In this document: positions 1-8,737 of the stretch, in pieces
How positions within the stretch are numbered: the first letter of the stretch is position 1
How the letters are laid out: every line of letters starts with the position of its first letter
Assembly: GCF_028689845.1 (NCBI RefSeq)
Contig: NZ_JAQVCH010000007.1
Span: forward strand, 1-64,000
Source of the DNA: Flavobacterium sp.
GTDB taxonomy: Bacteria; Bacteroidota; Bacteroidia; Flavobacteriales; Flavobacteriaceae
Reading direction: 5' to 3'
Length of the DNA stretch: 64,000 bases
Program-made: the position numbers and the translations under genes
The notes under the pieces: model-generated
The model's database searches: none
Seen by the model: only the letters and a program-made list of their open reading frames with translations
Told to the model about the DNA's origin: nothing

Positions 1-617
1 CCCTCTTCATCATAAATCGCTTTATCGACTCCAAACGAGCCTAAATCTGCTAAGCGTTGGGCTAAAACAAAGGTTGTTTTAAACGTTAAGGGCGAAAGAT
101 AAAAGGTAGCATTCCAATCTTTTCGAACGTATTCACTTCCTACTCCTAAAAAAACATAAGCAGGGGCAAACAAACGCGAAATTGCTGTTTCCGTGTCCGG
201 ATAAGCATATCCATTTGTAAATTGCGTGTTGAAATTAAAACGAGCCGTATTATACCAATTTGAATTTTTACTTGTTTTGTAGCCGTAATTAGATAAAATT
301 GATAACGCATCATCCGTTTTTCGTAGCTCTCGTTCTTCTTGTTTATTGATGCCATATCGAATGCTCATTTCATTGTTCCAAAGTACATTTCCACGGGTAT
401 ATTTTTTGGAGAAATCACCTTTGAATAAGCCGGAGATAGAGCTGTTTCCACCGGCATTCCAATTCACAAAAGCAATTTCAGAAATATCTAAACCAATCGC
501 TTTTCGTTGTACCCAATACGTAGTATCTTTTTTAGCGATTACAGGTATAGAATCGGGAGCTTGTGCATAAAACGGTTTAAAAATAAGCAAGCAAAATAGC
601 AATGAAATAAATTTCAT
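1..617 (-). CDS. DUF3078 domain-containing protein (partial, C-terminus off the window)
   Basis: I read this by reverse-complementing the left edge. The ATG lies at 615-617 and the frame stays open to base 1, so the C-terminus is missing. The N-terminus is a signal peptide (MKFISLLFCLL..., cleaved near YAQA). The mature part has the DUF3078 pattern GLDISEIAFVNWNAGG followed by alternating hydrophobic, aromatic-rich segments typical of an outer-membrane beta-barrel. DUF3078 proteins are exported Bacteroidota proteins of unknown function. The gene starts 35 bp after the dxs stop on the same strand, so the two are probably co-transcribed. Confidence 0.8.
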   Translation of the reverse strand, partial: MKFISLLFCLLIFKPFYAQAPDSIPVIAKKDTTYWVQRKAIGLDISEIAFVNWNAGGNSSISGLFKGDFSKKYTRGNVLWNNEMSIRYGINKQEERELRKTDDALSILSNYGYKTSKNSNWYNTARFNFNTQFTNGYAYPDTETAISRLFAPAYVFLGVGSEYVRKDWNATFYLSPLTFKTTFVLAQRLADLGSFGVDKAIYDEE

Positions 618-652
618 ATTCTTTAAAATTGGTTAGACTTTTGCAAAAGTCA

Positions 653-2425
653 CTATTTCAGAGAAGCTAACAAAATTAAGACGATGTTTTCCGTGTTAAT
701 TTTACTATAATTTTGCAATTCTTCAACCGTTCCGTGTTCAATGAATTCATCTGGAATACCAAGAATCTGAATTGGATTAGGATAATTGTGTGCTGCTTTA
801 AATTCAGCTATAGCGGCTCCAAAACCACCAATTTTCGCTCCGTCTTCTAAGGTGATTAGTGTTTTGTGTTTTCTAAAAATCGTATGAAGAAGGTCAATGT
901 CCAAAGGTTTTACAAAAGCAAAATCGTAGTGTGCAAAATTATCTGAATTTGGAAGTTGATGGAAAGCATCGGTTACATTTTTTCCAATAAACCCATTCGA
1001 TAAAATTGCTGTTGTGCTGCCTTCTTTTAATAAAGTAGCTTTTCCTATTTCAATTTTTTGAAAAGGTTGCTGCCAATCAACTACATTTCCTCTTCCTCTA
1101 GGATAACGGATGGCAATAGGATGCGATAAACCTAATTGAGCAGTGTAGAGCATGTTGCGTAATTCTATTTCATTTCGAGGCGAAAAAAGAATTAGATTTG
1201 GAATACATCGCAAATAAGCCAAATCAAAAACTCCATGATGTGTCGCTCCATCTTCTCCAACTAAACCCGCCCTGTCTAAACAAAAAATGACGGGTAAATT
1301 CTGTAAAGCCACATCATGAATGACTTGGTCATACGCTCTTTGTAAAAAAGTGGAGTATATATTGCAAAAAACAACCATTCCTTGGGTGGCCATTCCAGCT
1401 GATAATGTTACGGCATGTTGTTCTGCAATTCCCACATCAAAAGCTCTATCTGGAAAAGCATCCATCATGAATTTTAAAGAGCTTCCCGTTGGCATTGCTG
1501 GAGTAATGCCAATTATTTTTTTGTTCTGTTGAGCGAGTTCCACTAATGTTAATCCGAAAACATCTTGAAATTTTGGAGGTAAATGTCCTTCTTCTTTTAT
1601 AAGAATTTCACCTGTAATTTTATCAAACTTGCCTGGAGCATGATATTTTACTTGGTCTTCCTCTGCTTTTTGAAGGCCTTTCCCTTTGGTGGTGATGACA
1701 TGTAAAAATTTTGGTCCTTTTATTTTTTTTAAACGATGTAATTCTTGAATTAAAGCATAGATATCATGACCATCAATCGGACCTGAATAATCAAAATTCA
1801 AGGATTTAATCATGTTATTCACCTTTGGGTTTTTCCCTTCTTTAACAGCAGTCAAATAATTTTTGAGAGCACCCACACTCGGGTCAATGCCTATTGCATT
1901 GTCATTGAGGATGACCAATAAATTTGCATCGGTAACACCTGCGTGATTTAAACCTTCAAAAGCCATTCCGCTCGCAATTGAAGCATCTCCAATCACAGCA
2001 ATATGGTGTTTGTCTTCTCCTTTGAGTTGAGAGGCAATAGCCATTCCTAATGCTGCCGAAATGGAAGTGGATGAATGGCCAACTCCAAATGTATCGTACA
2101 CACTTTCACTGCGTTTTGGAAAACCGGAAATGCCATTTAATTGCCTATTTGTATGAAAAATAGCTCGTCTTCCAGTTAAAATTTTATGTCCATACGCTTG
2201 GTGTCCCACATCCCAAACTAATAAATCGTCGGGTGTTTGAAAAACATAATGCAAGGCAATCGTGAGCTCAACAACACCCAGACTCGCCCCTAAATGGCCT
2301 TCTTTTACAGAAACGATATCAATGATAAAATTTCGTAATTCTTGTGCCAATTCAGGGAGCAGATTTACAGTGAGTTTGCGTAGATCTTCAGGCGAATCAA
2401 TATGTGAAAGTATTTTTTCAAGCAT
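653..2425 (-). CDS. dxs: 1-deoxy-D-xylulose-5-phosphate synthase
   Basis: The first MEP-pathway enzyme condenses pyruvate and glyceraldehyde-3-phosphate to DXP using thiamine diphosphate. The 590 residues are slightly shorter than the usual 620 or so. Visible motifs are GHQAYGHK (His75, His80), the ThDP/Mg motif GDASI at 146-150 with NDN at 174-176, and VGIAEQHAV with the catalytic Glu at about 335, followed by the transketolase pyrimidine and C-terminal domains. The start is fixed by a strong flavobacterial -7 element only 4 bp upstream, which suggests a leaderless mRNA. tadA is divergent, 38 bp away. Confidence 0.97.
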   Translation of the reverse strand: MLEKILSHIDSPEDLRKLTVNLLPELAQELRNFIIDIVSVKEGHLGASLGVVELTIALHYVFQTPDDLLVWDVGHQAYGHKILTGRRAIFHTNRQLNGISGFPKRSESVYDTFGVGHSSTSISAALGMAIASQLKGEDKHHIAVIGDASIASGMAFEGLNHAGVTDANLLVILNDNAIGIDPSVGALKNYLTAVKEGKNPKVNNMIKSLNFDYSGPIDGHDIYALIQELHRLKKIKGPKFLHVITTKGKGLQKAEEDQVKYHAPGKFDKITGEILIKEEGHLPPKFQDVFGLTLVELAQQNKKIIGITPAMPTGSSLKFMMDAFPDRAFDVGIAEQHAVTLSAGMATQGMVVFCNIYSTFLQRAYDQVIHDVALQNLPVIFCLDRAGLVGEDGATHHGVFDLAYLRCIPNLILFSPRNEIELRNMLYTAQLGLSHPIAIRYPRGRGNVVDWQQPFQKIEIGKATLLKEGSTTAILSNGFIGKNVTDAFHQLPNSDNFAHYDFAFVKPLDIDLLHTIFRKHKTLITLEDGAKIGGFGAAIAEFKAAHNYPNPIQILGIPDEFIEHGTVEELQNYSKINTENIVLILLASLK

Positions 2426-2429
2426 AAGG

Positions 2430-2437
2430 CAAATGTA
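2430..2437 (-). promoter_or_regulatory. -7 promoter element of dxs
   Basis: Read on the minus strand, TACATTTG matches TAnnTTTG. Its last base is 4 bp before the dxs ATG, so the expected transcription start falls on or beside the start codon. No clear -33 TTG is visible. Confidence 0.6.
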
Positions 2438-2450
2438 CGAATTGAAATTG

Positions 2451-2458
2451 TATTTTTG
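2451..2458 (+). promoter_or_regulatory. -7 promoter element of tadA
   Basis: TATTTTTG matches TAnnTTTG and ends 5 bp before the tadA ATG, so the transcript is predicted to be leaderless or nearly so. The -33 region is weak. Confidence 0.55.
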
Positions 2459-2463
2459 TTTCT

Positions 2464-2907
2464 ATGGAAAATCCTTTTACAGATGAATATTTTATGAAAA
2501 AAGCCTTGCAAGAGGCTGAAATGGCTTTTGAAAAAGGAGAAGTTCCAGTTGGTGCAGTAATTGTAGTAGATGATAAAATTATCGCTCGCTCACACAATTT
2601 AACTGAATTACTTCATGATGTTACCGCTCACGCCGAGATGCAAGCGATTACTTCTGCAGCAAATTATATTGGTGGAAAATACTTAAAAAAATGCACGATG
2701 TATGTCACGTTAGAACCTTGTCAAATGTGTGCTGGTGCTTTATATTGGAGTCAAATTTCCAAAATTGTATTCGGAGCCAGAGATGAACAACGCGGTTTTA
2801 TGACTTTAGGCACGCAATTACATCCAAAAACGGAAGTTGTTTCCGGTATTTTAGCTCAAGAGGCCTCCGATTTGATGATTCGTTTTTTTGCTTCGAAAAG
2901 AAAATAA
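2464..2907 (+). CDS. tadA: tRNA-specific adenosine(34) deaminase
   Basis: TadA converts A34 to inosine in the wobble position of tRNA-Arg(ACG). The 147 residues carry the full zinc deaminase signature: HAE at 56-58 (zinc ligand and catalytic Glu) and PCQMC at 85-89 (two zinc cysteines). Length and motif spacing fit TadA rather than guanine or cytidine deaminases. The gene is monocistronic and divergent from dxs. No ribosome binding site precedes the ATG, in keeping with the promoter lying directly upstream. Confidence 0.93.
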   Translation: MENPFTDEYFMKKALQEAEMAFEKGEVPVGAVIVVDDKIIARSHNLTELLHDVTAHAEMQAITSAANYIGGKYLKKCTMYVTLEPCQMCAGALYWSQISKIVFGARDEQRGFMTLGTQLHPKTEVVSGILAQEASDLMIRFFASKRK

Positions 2908-3026
2908 ATTAACCTAAATTTTCTTCTTAAAAATTAGTAAATTAGAAGACAATATTTGGAATGCTTTTTGTGTTATCGCAAAGAGATCATCGCTATTTTA
3001 GTTTACCACTTTTAATCATCCAGACC

Positions 3027-6000
3027 ATGTTAATTAAACGTTTATCACTGCTTTTAGTTACTTTTTTAATTATGCAATCGTGTGCTAAAAAAGTGCCAAC
3101 AGAAGAATTTAATTCGGATTTTTCCTTATATAAAGACTATGTTTTAAGTTTTAGTTCAGGTATAGTGTCCGCAAATTCTGACCTACGTGTGACCTTAGCG
3201 TTTGATAAAACCGAATGGAAACCCAATCAAGAAATAGAGAATGATTTATTTGAAATCTCGCCAAATGTAAAAGGGAAAATGATGGCTTTGGCGTCCAACA
3301 CGATTGCTTTTATTCCAGAAAAACCCTTGGAACAAAATACAGAATATCGGATAACGTTTCATTTATCAAAATTAATTAAAACCCCGCAAGAATTAAAAGA
3401 ATTTAGATTTTCCGTTAAAACAATAAAGCAAGATTTTATTGTCAATGTATTGGATTTACAATCGTATAGTCGGGACTTAAATTACTTAAACGGGACGATT
3501 CAAACCAGTGACCGAATGAGTTTTGAAATGGCTTCAAAACTGCTAGAAGCTTCGCAAGATGGAAAAAAATTAAAAATAAAATTTGATAAAGCCTTAAGTA
3601 CCGAAACCGAATTTAAATTTCTCATAGATAGCATTCAAAGAAAGGTAAAAGATGATTTTATTCAAATTAAATGGAATGGCGAACCTTTTCAAATGAAGCA
3701 AAAAGGAAGTATCGATTTTGAAATTCCAGGAAAAGATAACTTTAAAATTGTTGGTGTAGAAATTGGCGATGAAGACAACCAATCGTTGTTTATCAATTTC
3801 TCTGATCCCGTTAAAAAAGGACAAGACTTAAGTGGATTAGTAGCCGTAGAAACAGCTCAATCAACTAAGTTTGCTATGGAAGGCAACCTTTTAAAAGTTT
3901 TTTTTAATGAGCCTTTAAAAGGAGATTTATTAGTGGAAGTATTTCAAGGAATAGAAAGCGACGAAGGGTATAAAATGAAAACAACGTTTACGCAAAAAGT
4001 CCTTTTTAACGAAATGAAACCAAATATTAGGTTTGTAAAAAACGGAACTATTTTACCGAGTTCTTCCAATTTGAAAATCAATTTTGAATCGACCAATTTA
4101 AAAGCAATCGATGTAAAAGTGTATAAAATTTATAAAGACAATATCCTTCAATTTTTACAAGATAACAATTTAAATGGGAATCGTAATTTGCGTAAAGTTT
4201 CCTCGCCCATCGCAAAACAAACGATTGATTTACTAAAACATAAATTACCCAACTACAGCAAATGGAATACGTTTGCGTTGGATTTATCGAAGATTATTAC
4301 GCCAGAACCCGGAGCGATTTACCGAGTCGAACTTTCGTTTAAAAAAAGTTATTCACTTTATAAATGTGATACTACTACTGCCAATTTAACGCAAGAGGTG
4401 GAAGAGGAATCAGACGAAGTACGTTCGTATAATGATGATTATTATGACTATTATTGGTATGACGATTTTGATTGGTATGACAGTAAAAACCCTTGTGAAG
4501 ACGACTATTTTCATCGGGGTCCTATTGGAATGAACGTGTTGTCTTCCGACATCGGAGTCATTGCAAAACGAGGTGAAAATAGTTCGTATGTTGTAGCGGT
4601 CACCAACATCGTCAACACACAACCAATTCCAAGAGCAACCGTTGACTTATATGATTTTCAACAACAAAAATTAGCTTCAACAGCGACCAATGCAGAAGGA
4701 ATAGCCACTTTTGAACTCGATAAATATGCTTATTTTGCTATCGTCCAAAAAGATAACCAATCCACTTACCTCAAATTAGACGAAGGCTATTCACTTTCGG
4801 TCAGTAATTTTGATGTTTCAGGAGAGAAACTACAAAAAGGTCTCAAAGGATATCTTTATGGCGAACGCGGGGTTTGGCGTCCAGGCGATACGTTGTTTTT
4901 GAGTTTTATGCTAAATGACGCAGCGAGTAAATTAGACAAATCACATCCCGTTAAGTTTACATTAAATGATCCTTCCGGAAAATTAACGTACCAATCTTTC
5001 CAAAAGTACAATGAACTAAATCACTATAAATTCGTTGTGCCTACTCGTGAGTCGTATCCAACTGGAGGCTGGGAAGCAATTGTGAGTGTGGGAGGAGCGA
5101 AGTTTTATAAGTATATTAAAATTGAAACCATCAAACCCAATCGGTTAAAAATCAAAAATAAATTCGATTCAGAAATTTTGTCGGTTTCCAAACCAAATCA
5201 AAGCCAAGTAGAAGTAGCCTGGTTGCATGGAGCCGTTGCAAAAGACTTGAAAATGGAAATGCAAGCCAAAATAATGACACAAAAAACAGTATTCAAAGGG
5301 TTTGCAAATTATGTTTTTGATGATCCTATTCGCCAATTTGAAACGGAAGAAACCACTGTTTTTTCTGGAAAATTAAATAGCGAAGGAAAAGCGACTGTTT
5401 CGGTTCAACCAAAAGTCAGTAGTCCTTCACCCGGCATGTTAAAAGCCAGTTTTATGACGAAAGTATATGAAAATGGCGGTGATTTTAGTACGGATGTAAT
5501 GACAGCAACCCTATCGCCCTATTCAACGTATATTGGGATTAAAACACCCGAACCGAACAAGTACGGCTTGTTAGAAACTGGAAAGATGAATCGGTTTGAT
5601 ATCGTCTCTGTAGATGAAACTGGAAAACCAAAACCAGTTCAAAACCTGACTGTCCAAGTCTATAAAGTAGAATGGCGATGGTGGTGGGATGCTAGTTTTG
5701 ACAATCTATCGAGTTATGTTTCGTCTAATTCTACTACTGCGTTTAAAAACTTTACGGTTAGTACGAATAATAGTGGAAAAACCAGTTTTCAATTTAAAAA
5801 TGAAGAAAATGAATGGGGTCGCTATTTAATCCGAGTTACGGATGAAGCGGGCGGACATGTCACGGGAACAACCGTGATGATTGATTGGCCTTATTGGTCA
5901 GGAAAAACTCGAAATTCGGATGCATCAAATGCTTCGATGTTGCTGTTTTCTACAGATAAAACGAACTATGCGGTAGGCGAAAAAGCAAGTGTTTCTTTTC

Positions 6001-8525
6001 CTTCGAGTGCAGGAGGAAGAGCGTTAATTTCACTGGAAAACGGTTCGCGAATTGTTAAAACATTTTGGGCTTCTACACAAAAAGGGGAAACTAAAATAGA
6101 AATTCCGATAACCGCAGAAATGGCTCCCAATGTTTTTATTCATATCACGTTATTGCAACCGCATGCTTCAACGTTGAACGATTCACCGATTCGTCTGTAC
6201 GGAATTGTCCCCATTGAAGTATTGGATAAAAACACCATTTTAGAACCGCAAATTACTATGCCAGAAGTTTTAAAACCAGAAACCAAAACGACGGTTCGCA
6301 TTAGTGAAAAATCAGGAAAAGCAATGACCTATACGTTGGCGATTGTAGATGATGGTTTATTGGATTTAACCCGTTTTAAGACACCTAATGCATGGAATAG
6401 TTTTTATGCTCGTGAAGCGTTAGGCGTAAAAACTTGGGATGTTTTTGATGAGGTAATTGGAGCTTATGGTGGAAAAATAAACCAAGTGTTTAGTATTGGA
6501 GGTGATGAAGATTTGGGAGGAAGTAAAGCTAAAAAAGCAAATCGTTTTAAGCCAGTTGTAATTTATTTAGGCCCCTTTAAATTGGAAAAAGGTAAAACAA
6601 ATGCCCACCAAATCAAATTACCCAATTATGTTGGGTCGGTGCGAACTATGGTTGTAGCTGGCGATATCAATACCAATGCATATGGTGCGGCTGATAAAAC
6701 ATCGGCAGTTCGCAAACCGTTAATGGTGCTAGCTTCTTTACCACGAAAAATTTCGCCTACAGAAAAAGTGCGTTTGCCGATTACGATTTTTGCAATGGAG
6801 CCACAAGTTAAAAACGTAACAGTTCAGGTAAAAACATCCTCAAATTTATCTGTTATAGGAAACGTATCGCAAAATATAACCTTTACGCAACCCGATGAAA
6901 AAATGGTTTATTTTGATTTACAGGTGGGTAATGCCACAGGAATCGCCAAAGTACAAATTGTGGCTACTTCTGGGAATGAAAAAGCAACGTATGAAGTTGA
7001 ATTAAATAGTACCAATCCAAACCCAATTACAACCGAATTTACCGATGTAGTTTTGGAACCCAACAGTACAAAAACAATTGCAATTTCTACTTTTGGAGTT
7101 CCGGGTAGCAATCAAGCTCAATTAGAAATTTCTTCTTTTCCTACGATGGATTTCAATCGAAGAATGCAGTTCTTAATTCAATATCCACACGGTTGTGTTG
7201 AGCAAACGACTTCGGGTGTTTTTCCACAATTATATTTAGCCGATATCTTTGATTTAACAGCCAAACAAAAGAATGAAATTCAGAAAAATATCAAAATTGG
7301 CATTCAAAAATTAGGAGAATTTCAGTTGGCAAACGGTGGATTTTCCTATTGGAGTGGCCAAAATTATGCAGATGATTGGAGTTCGTCATATGTGGGTCAT
7401 TTCTTTTTAGAAGCAGAAAAGAAAGGCTATTTCTTACCCATACAGTTCAAATCAAAATGGATTGCTTATCAACAAAAAACAGCCAAAGAATGGCGTTTTA
7501 ATAAAGCGAATAATGATTTAGCACAAGCTTATCGATTATATACGTTAGCAATTGCAGGTGTTCCCGATATGGCATCGATGAACCGTTTGCGTGAAACTAC
7601 AGGAATTTCTAACGAAAGCAAGTTGCGATTAGCCGCTGCCTATGCCTTGGCTGGACAAAAACAAGCGGCACAAAGCGTGTTTGCCCAAAGTACCATTGAC
7701 GATAAAAATTCAAATAGTTATTATTACTATGGTTCGCCAGAACGAAATCGTGCGATGGCATTGGAGACTTTGCTTTTAATTGGTGAAAAAGAAAAAGCTT
7801 TTTCACTCGCTACAAGTTTGGCCAAAAATTTGGCTTCAGACCAATGGATGAGTACACAAACTACGGCATATTGTTTGTATGCAATGGCTAAATTTGCTAA
7901 AGAAAATGGTGGAAAAGGAGTAGAAGTAAGTTATGTTTTGGATGGAAAAACGCAAACTATTTCTACTACAAAATCACTAGCAACACGAGAATTAGCCGTT
8001 AAAACTGGAAATAGCTCGGTATCTATTTCAAATACTAAAGGTAATACGATATATGTTCGGGTAGTAACCAGCGGCATTTTACCAATTGGCGAAGAAAAAG
8101 TGATGCAGCGGAACTTATTTACCAATTTATCATTCAAATTGAGAAACGGAACGGTTATGAATGTTTCTAAAGTTGCACAAGGAACCGAGTTTATAGGCGA
8201 AATAACAATTAGAAATCAATCGAATGAGCGAGTGGAAAATATTGCGTTGACACAAATTATTCCTTCTGGATTTGAAATTGTAAATACCCGTTTTACTGAT
8301 TTTGGTAGTTTTGGCAGCAACGTAGCCGATCACATTGACATTCGTGATGACCGAACAAATTTCTATTTTAGTCTGAAAGCAAATGAATCTAGAACCTTCC
8401 GCGTCTTGTTGAATGCCTCTTATTTAGGGCGTTATTATTTACCAGGAATGCAAGCCGAAGCGATGTATGACAATAACTATTCTGCAAGAACAAAAGGACA
8501 ATGGGTGGAAGTGGTGAAGGAGTAA
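3027..8525 (+). CDS. alpha-2-macroglobulin family lipoprotein
   Basis: This is a giant bacterial alpha-2-macroglobulin of about 1832 residues, thought to trap proteases that breach the outer membrane. An upstream ATG at 2961 is possible, but the ATG at 3027 gives a proper lipoprotein signal (MLIKRLSLLLVTFLIMQSC, lipid Cys at about 19), so I prefer it. An N-terminal Ig-like domain, several MG domains, an Asp/Tyr-rich acidic loop near residues 465-485 and a thioester-type motif HGCVEQT (Cys at about 1390) are visible. The last is the bacterial CxEQ version and suggests an active thioester. It usually pairs with pbpC, which lies 2 kb downstream on the same strand. Confidence 0.93.
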   Translation: MLIKRLSLLLVTFLIMQSCAKKVPTEEFNSDFSLYKDYVLSFSSGIVSANSDLRVTLAFDKTEWKPNQEIENDLFEISPNVKGKMMALASNTIAFIPEKPLEQNTEYRITFHLSKLIKTPQELKEFRFSVKTIKQDFIVNVLDLQSYSRDLNYLNGTIQTSDRMSFEMASKLLEASQDGKKLKIKFDKALSTETEFKFLIDSIQRKVKDDFIQIKWNGEPFQMKQKGSIDFEIPGKDNFKIVGVEIGDEDNQSLFINFSDPVKKGQDLSGLVAVETAQSTKFAMEGNLLKVFFNEPLKGDLLVEVFQGIESDEGYKMKTTFTQKVLFNEMKPNIRFVKNGTILPSSSNLKINFESTNLKAIDVKVYKIYKDNILQFLQDNNLNGNRNLRKVSSPIAKQTIDLLKHKLPNYSKWNTFALDLSKIITPEPGAIYRVELSFKKSYSLYKCDTTTANLTQEVEEESDEVRSYNDDYYDYYWYDDFDWYDSKNPCEDDYFHRGPIGMNVLSSDIGVIAKRGENSSYVVAVTNIVNTQPIPRATVDLYDFQQQKLASTATNAEGIATFELDKYAYFAIVQKDNQSTYLKLDEGYSLSVSNFDVSGEKLQKGLKGYLYGERGVWRPGDTLFLSFMLNDAASKLDKSHPVKFTLNDPSGKLTYQSFQKYNELNHYKFVVPTRESYPTGGWEAIVSVGGAKFYKYIKIETIKPNRLKIKNKFDSEILSVSKPNQSQVEVAWLHGAVAKDLKMEMQAKIMTQKTVFKGFANYVFDDPIRQFETEETTVFSGKLNSEGKATVSVQPKVSSPSPGMLKASFMTKVYENGGDFSTDVMTATLSPYSTYIGIKTPEPNKYGLLETGKMNRFDIVSVDETGKPKPVQNLTVQVYKVEWRWWWDASFDNLSSYVSSNSTTAFKNFTVSTNNSGKTSFQFKNEENEWGRYLIRVTDEAGGHVTGTTVMIDWPYWSGKTRNSDASNASMLLFSTDKTNYAVGEKASVSFPSSAGGRALISLENGSRIVKTFWASTQKGETKIEIPITAEMAPNVFIHITLLQPHASTLNDSPIRLYGIVPIEVLDKNTILEPQITMPEVLKPETKTTVRISEKSGKAMTYTLAIVDDGLLDLTRFKTPNAWNSFYAREALGVKTWDVFDEVIGAYGGKINQVFSIGGDEDLGGSKAKKANRFKPVVIYLGPFKLEKGKTNAHQIKLPNYVGSVRTMVVAGDINTNAYGAADKTSAVRKPLMVLASLPRKISPTEKVRLPITIFAMEPQVKNVTVQVKTSSNLSVIGNVSQNITFTQPDEKMVYFDLQVGNATGIAKVQIVATSGNEKATYEVELNSTNPNPITTEFTDVVLEPNSTKTIAISTFGVPGSNQAQLEISSFPTMDFNRRMQFLIQYPHGCVEQTTSGVFPQLYLADIFDLTAKQKNEIQKNIKIGIQKLGEFQLANGGFSYWSGQNYADDWSSSYVGHFFLEAEKKGYFLPIQFKSKWIAYQQKTAKEWRFNKANNDLAQAYRLYTLAIAGVPDMASMNRLRETTGISNESKLRLAAAYALAGQKQAAQSVFAQSTIDDKNSNSYYYYGSPERNRAMALETLLLIGEKEKAFSLATSLAKNLASDQWMSTQTTAYCLYAMAKFAKENGGKGVEVSYVLDGKTQTISTTKSLATRELAVKTGNSSVSISNTKGNTIYVRVVTSGILPIGEEKVMQRNLFTNLSFKLRNGTVMNVSKVAQGTEFIGEITIRNQSNERVENIALTQIIPSGFEIVNTRFTDFGSFGSNVADHIDIRDDRTNFYFSLKANESRTFRVLLNASYLGRYYLPGMQAEAMYDNNYSARTKGQWVEVVKE

Positions 8526-8536
8526 CACCTCGTTTA

Positions 8537-8565
8537 GTCATTCCGACGCTAGGAGGAATCTCATT
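8537..8565. repeat. Possible REP-like intergenic motif (GTCATTCCGAC...GAGGAATCTCA)
   Basis: Just after the macroglobulin stop is a GC-richer stretch unlike the surrounding AT-rich spacer: GTCATTCCGAC, then GAGGAATCTCA. The halves are imperfectly complementary (ATTCC with GGAAT). I recall similar GTCATT..GA..AATCTCA units as dispersed intergenic repeats in Bacteroidota genomes. Only one copy is in this window, so the repeat call is an inference. Confidence 0.4.
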
Positions 8566-8590
8566 AGGAAGACTAAAAACAATTTTTTTT

Positions 8591-8618
8591 ACCAGCGATT
8601 AATCTTAAAATTGCTGGT
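8591..8618. terminator. Hairpin downstream of the macroglobulin gene
   Basis: The 10-bp stem ACCAGCGATT / AATTGCTGGT (one G-T wobble) has an 8-nt loop and a run of eight T before it. The T-run is on the wrong side for plus-strand termination, though read on the minus strand there is only an A-run. It may act as an mRNA 3'-end structure or processing site for the macroglobulin transcript. Confidence 0.4.
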
Positions 8619-8686
8619 GAGCAAAGTTTTATTTTAGTACAACAGCTTTTTTTTAATAATTTATACAACTTCATAAAAATGCAAAG

Positions 8687-8694
8687 TATCTTTG
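8687..8694 (+). promoter_or_regulatory. -7 promoter element of the SGNH hydrolase gene
   Basis: TATCTTTG is a perfect TAnnTTTG element about 43 bp before the ATG at 8738. It indicates that this gene has its own transcript rather than reading through from the macroglobulin gene. Confidence 0.6.
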
Positions 8695-8737
8695 AACTTT
8701 AAACAAAATAATTATTAAAAAAACAAAACATATAGGA

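Noticed and set aside
2961..3026. Longer N-terminus for the macroglobulin starting at 2961
   Set aside because: It adds 22 residues before an otherwise ideal lipoprotein signal peptide, which would be buried; the ATG at 3027 fits better.
4432..4485. Asp/Tyr-rich stretch in the macroglobulin as an unusual insertion
   Set aside because: I recall similar acidic Tyr-rich loops in other Bacteroidota macroglobulins, so it is probably ordinary for the family.
4410..4622. Minus-strand open frame with an Ile/Val-rich hydrophobic tail
   Set aside because: It is antisense to the Asp/Tyr-rich loop of the macroglobulin; Asp-Tyr codons read backwards give Ile and Val. It is a shadow.
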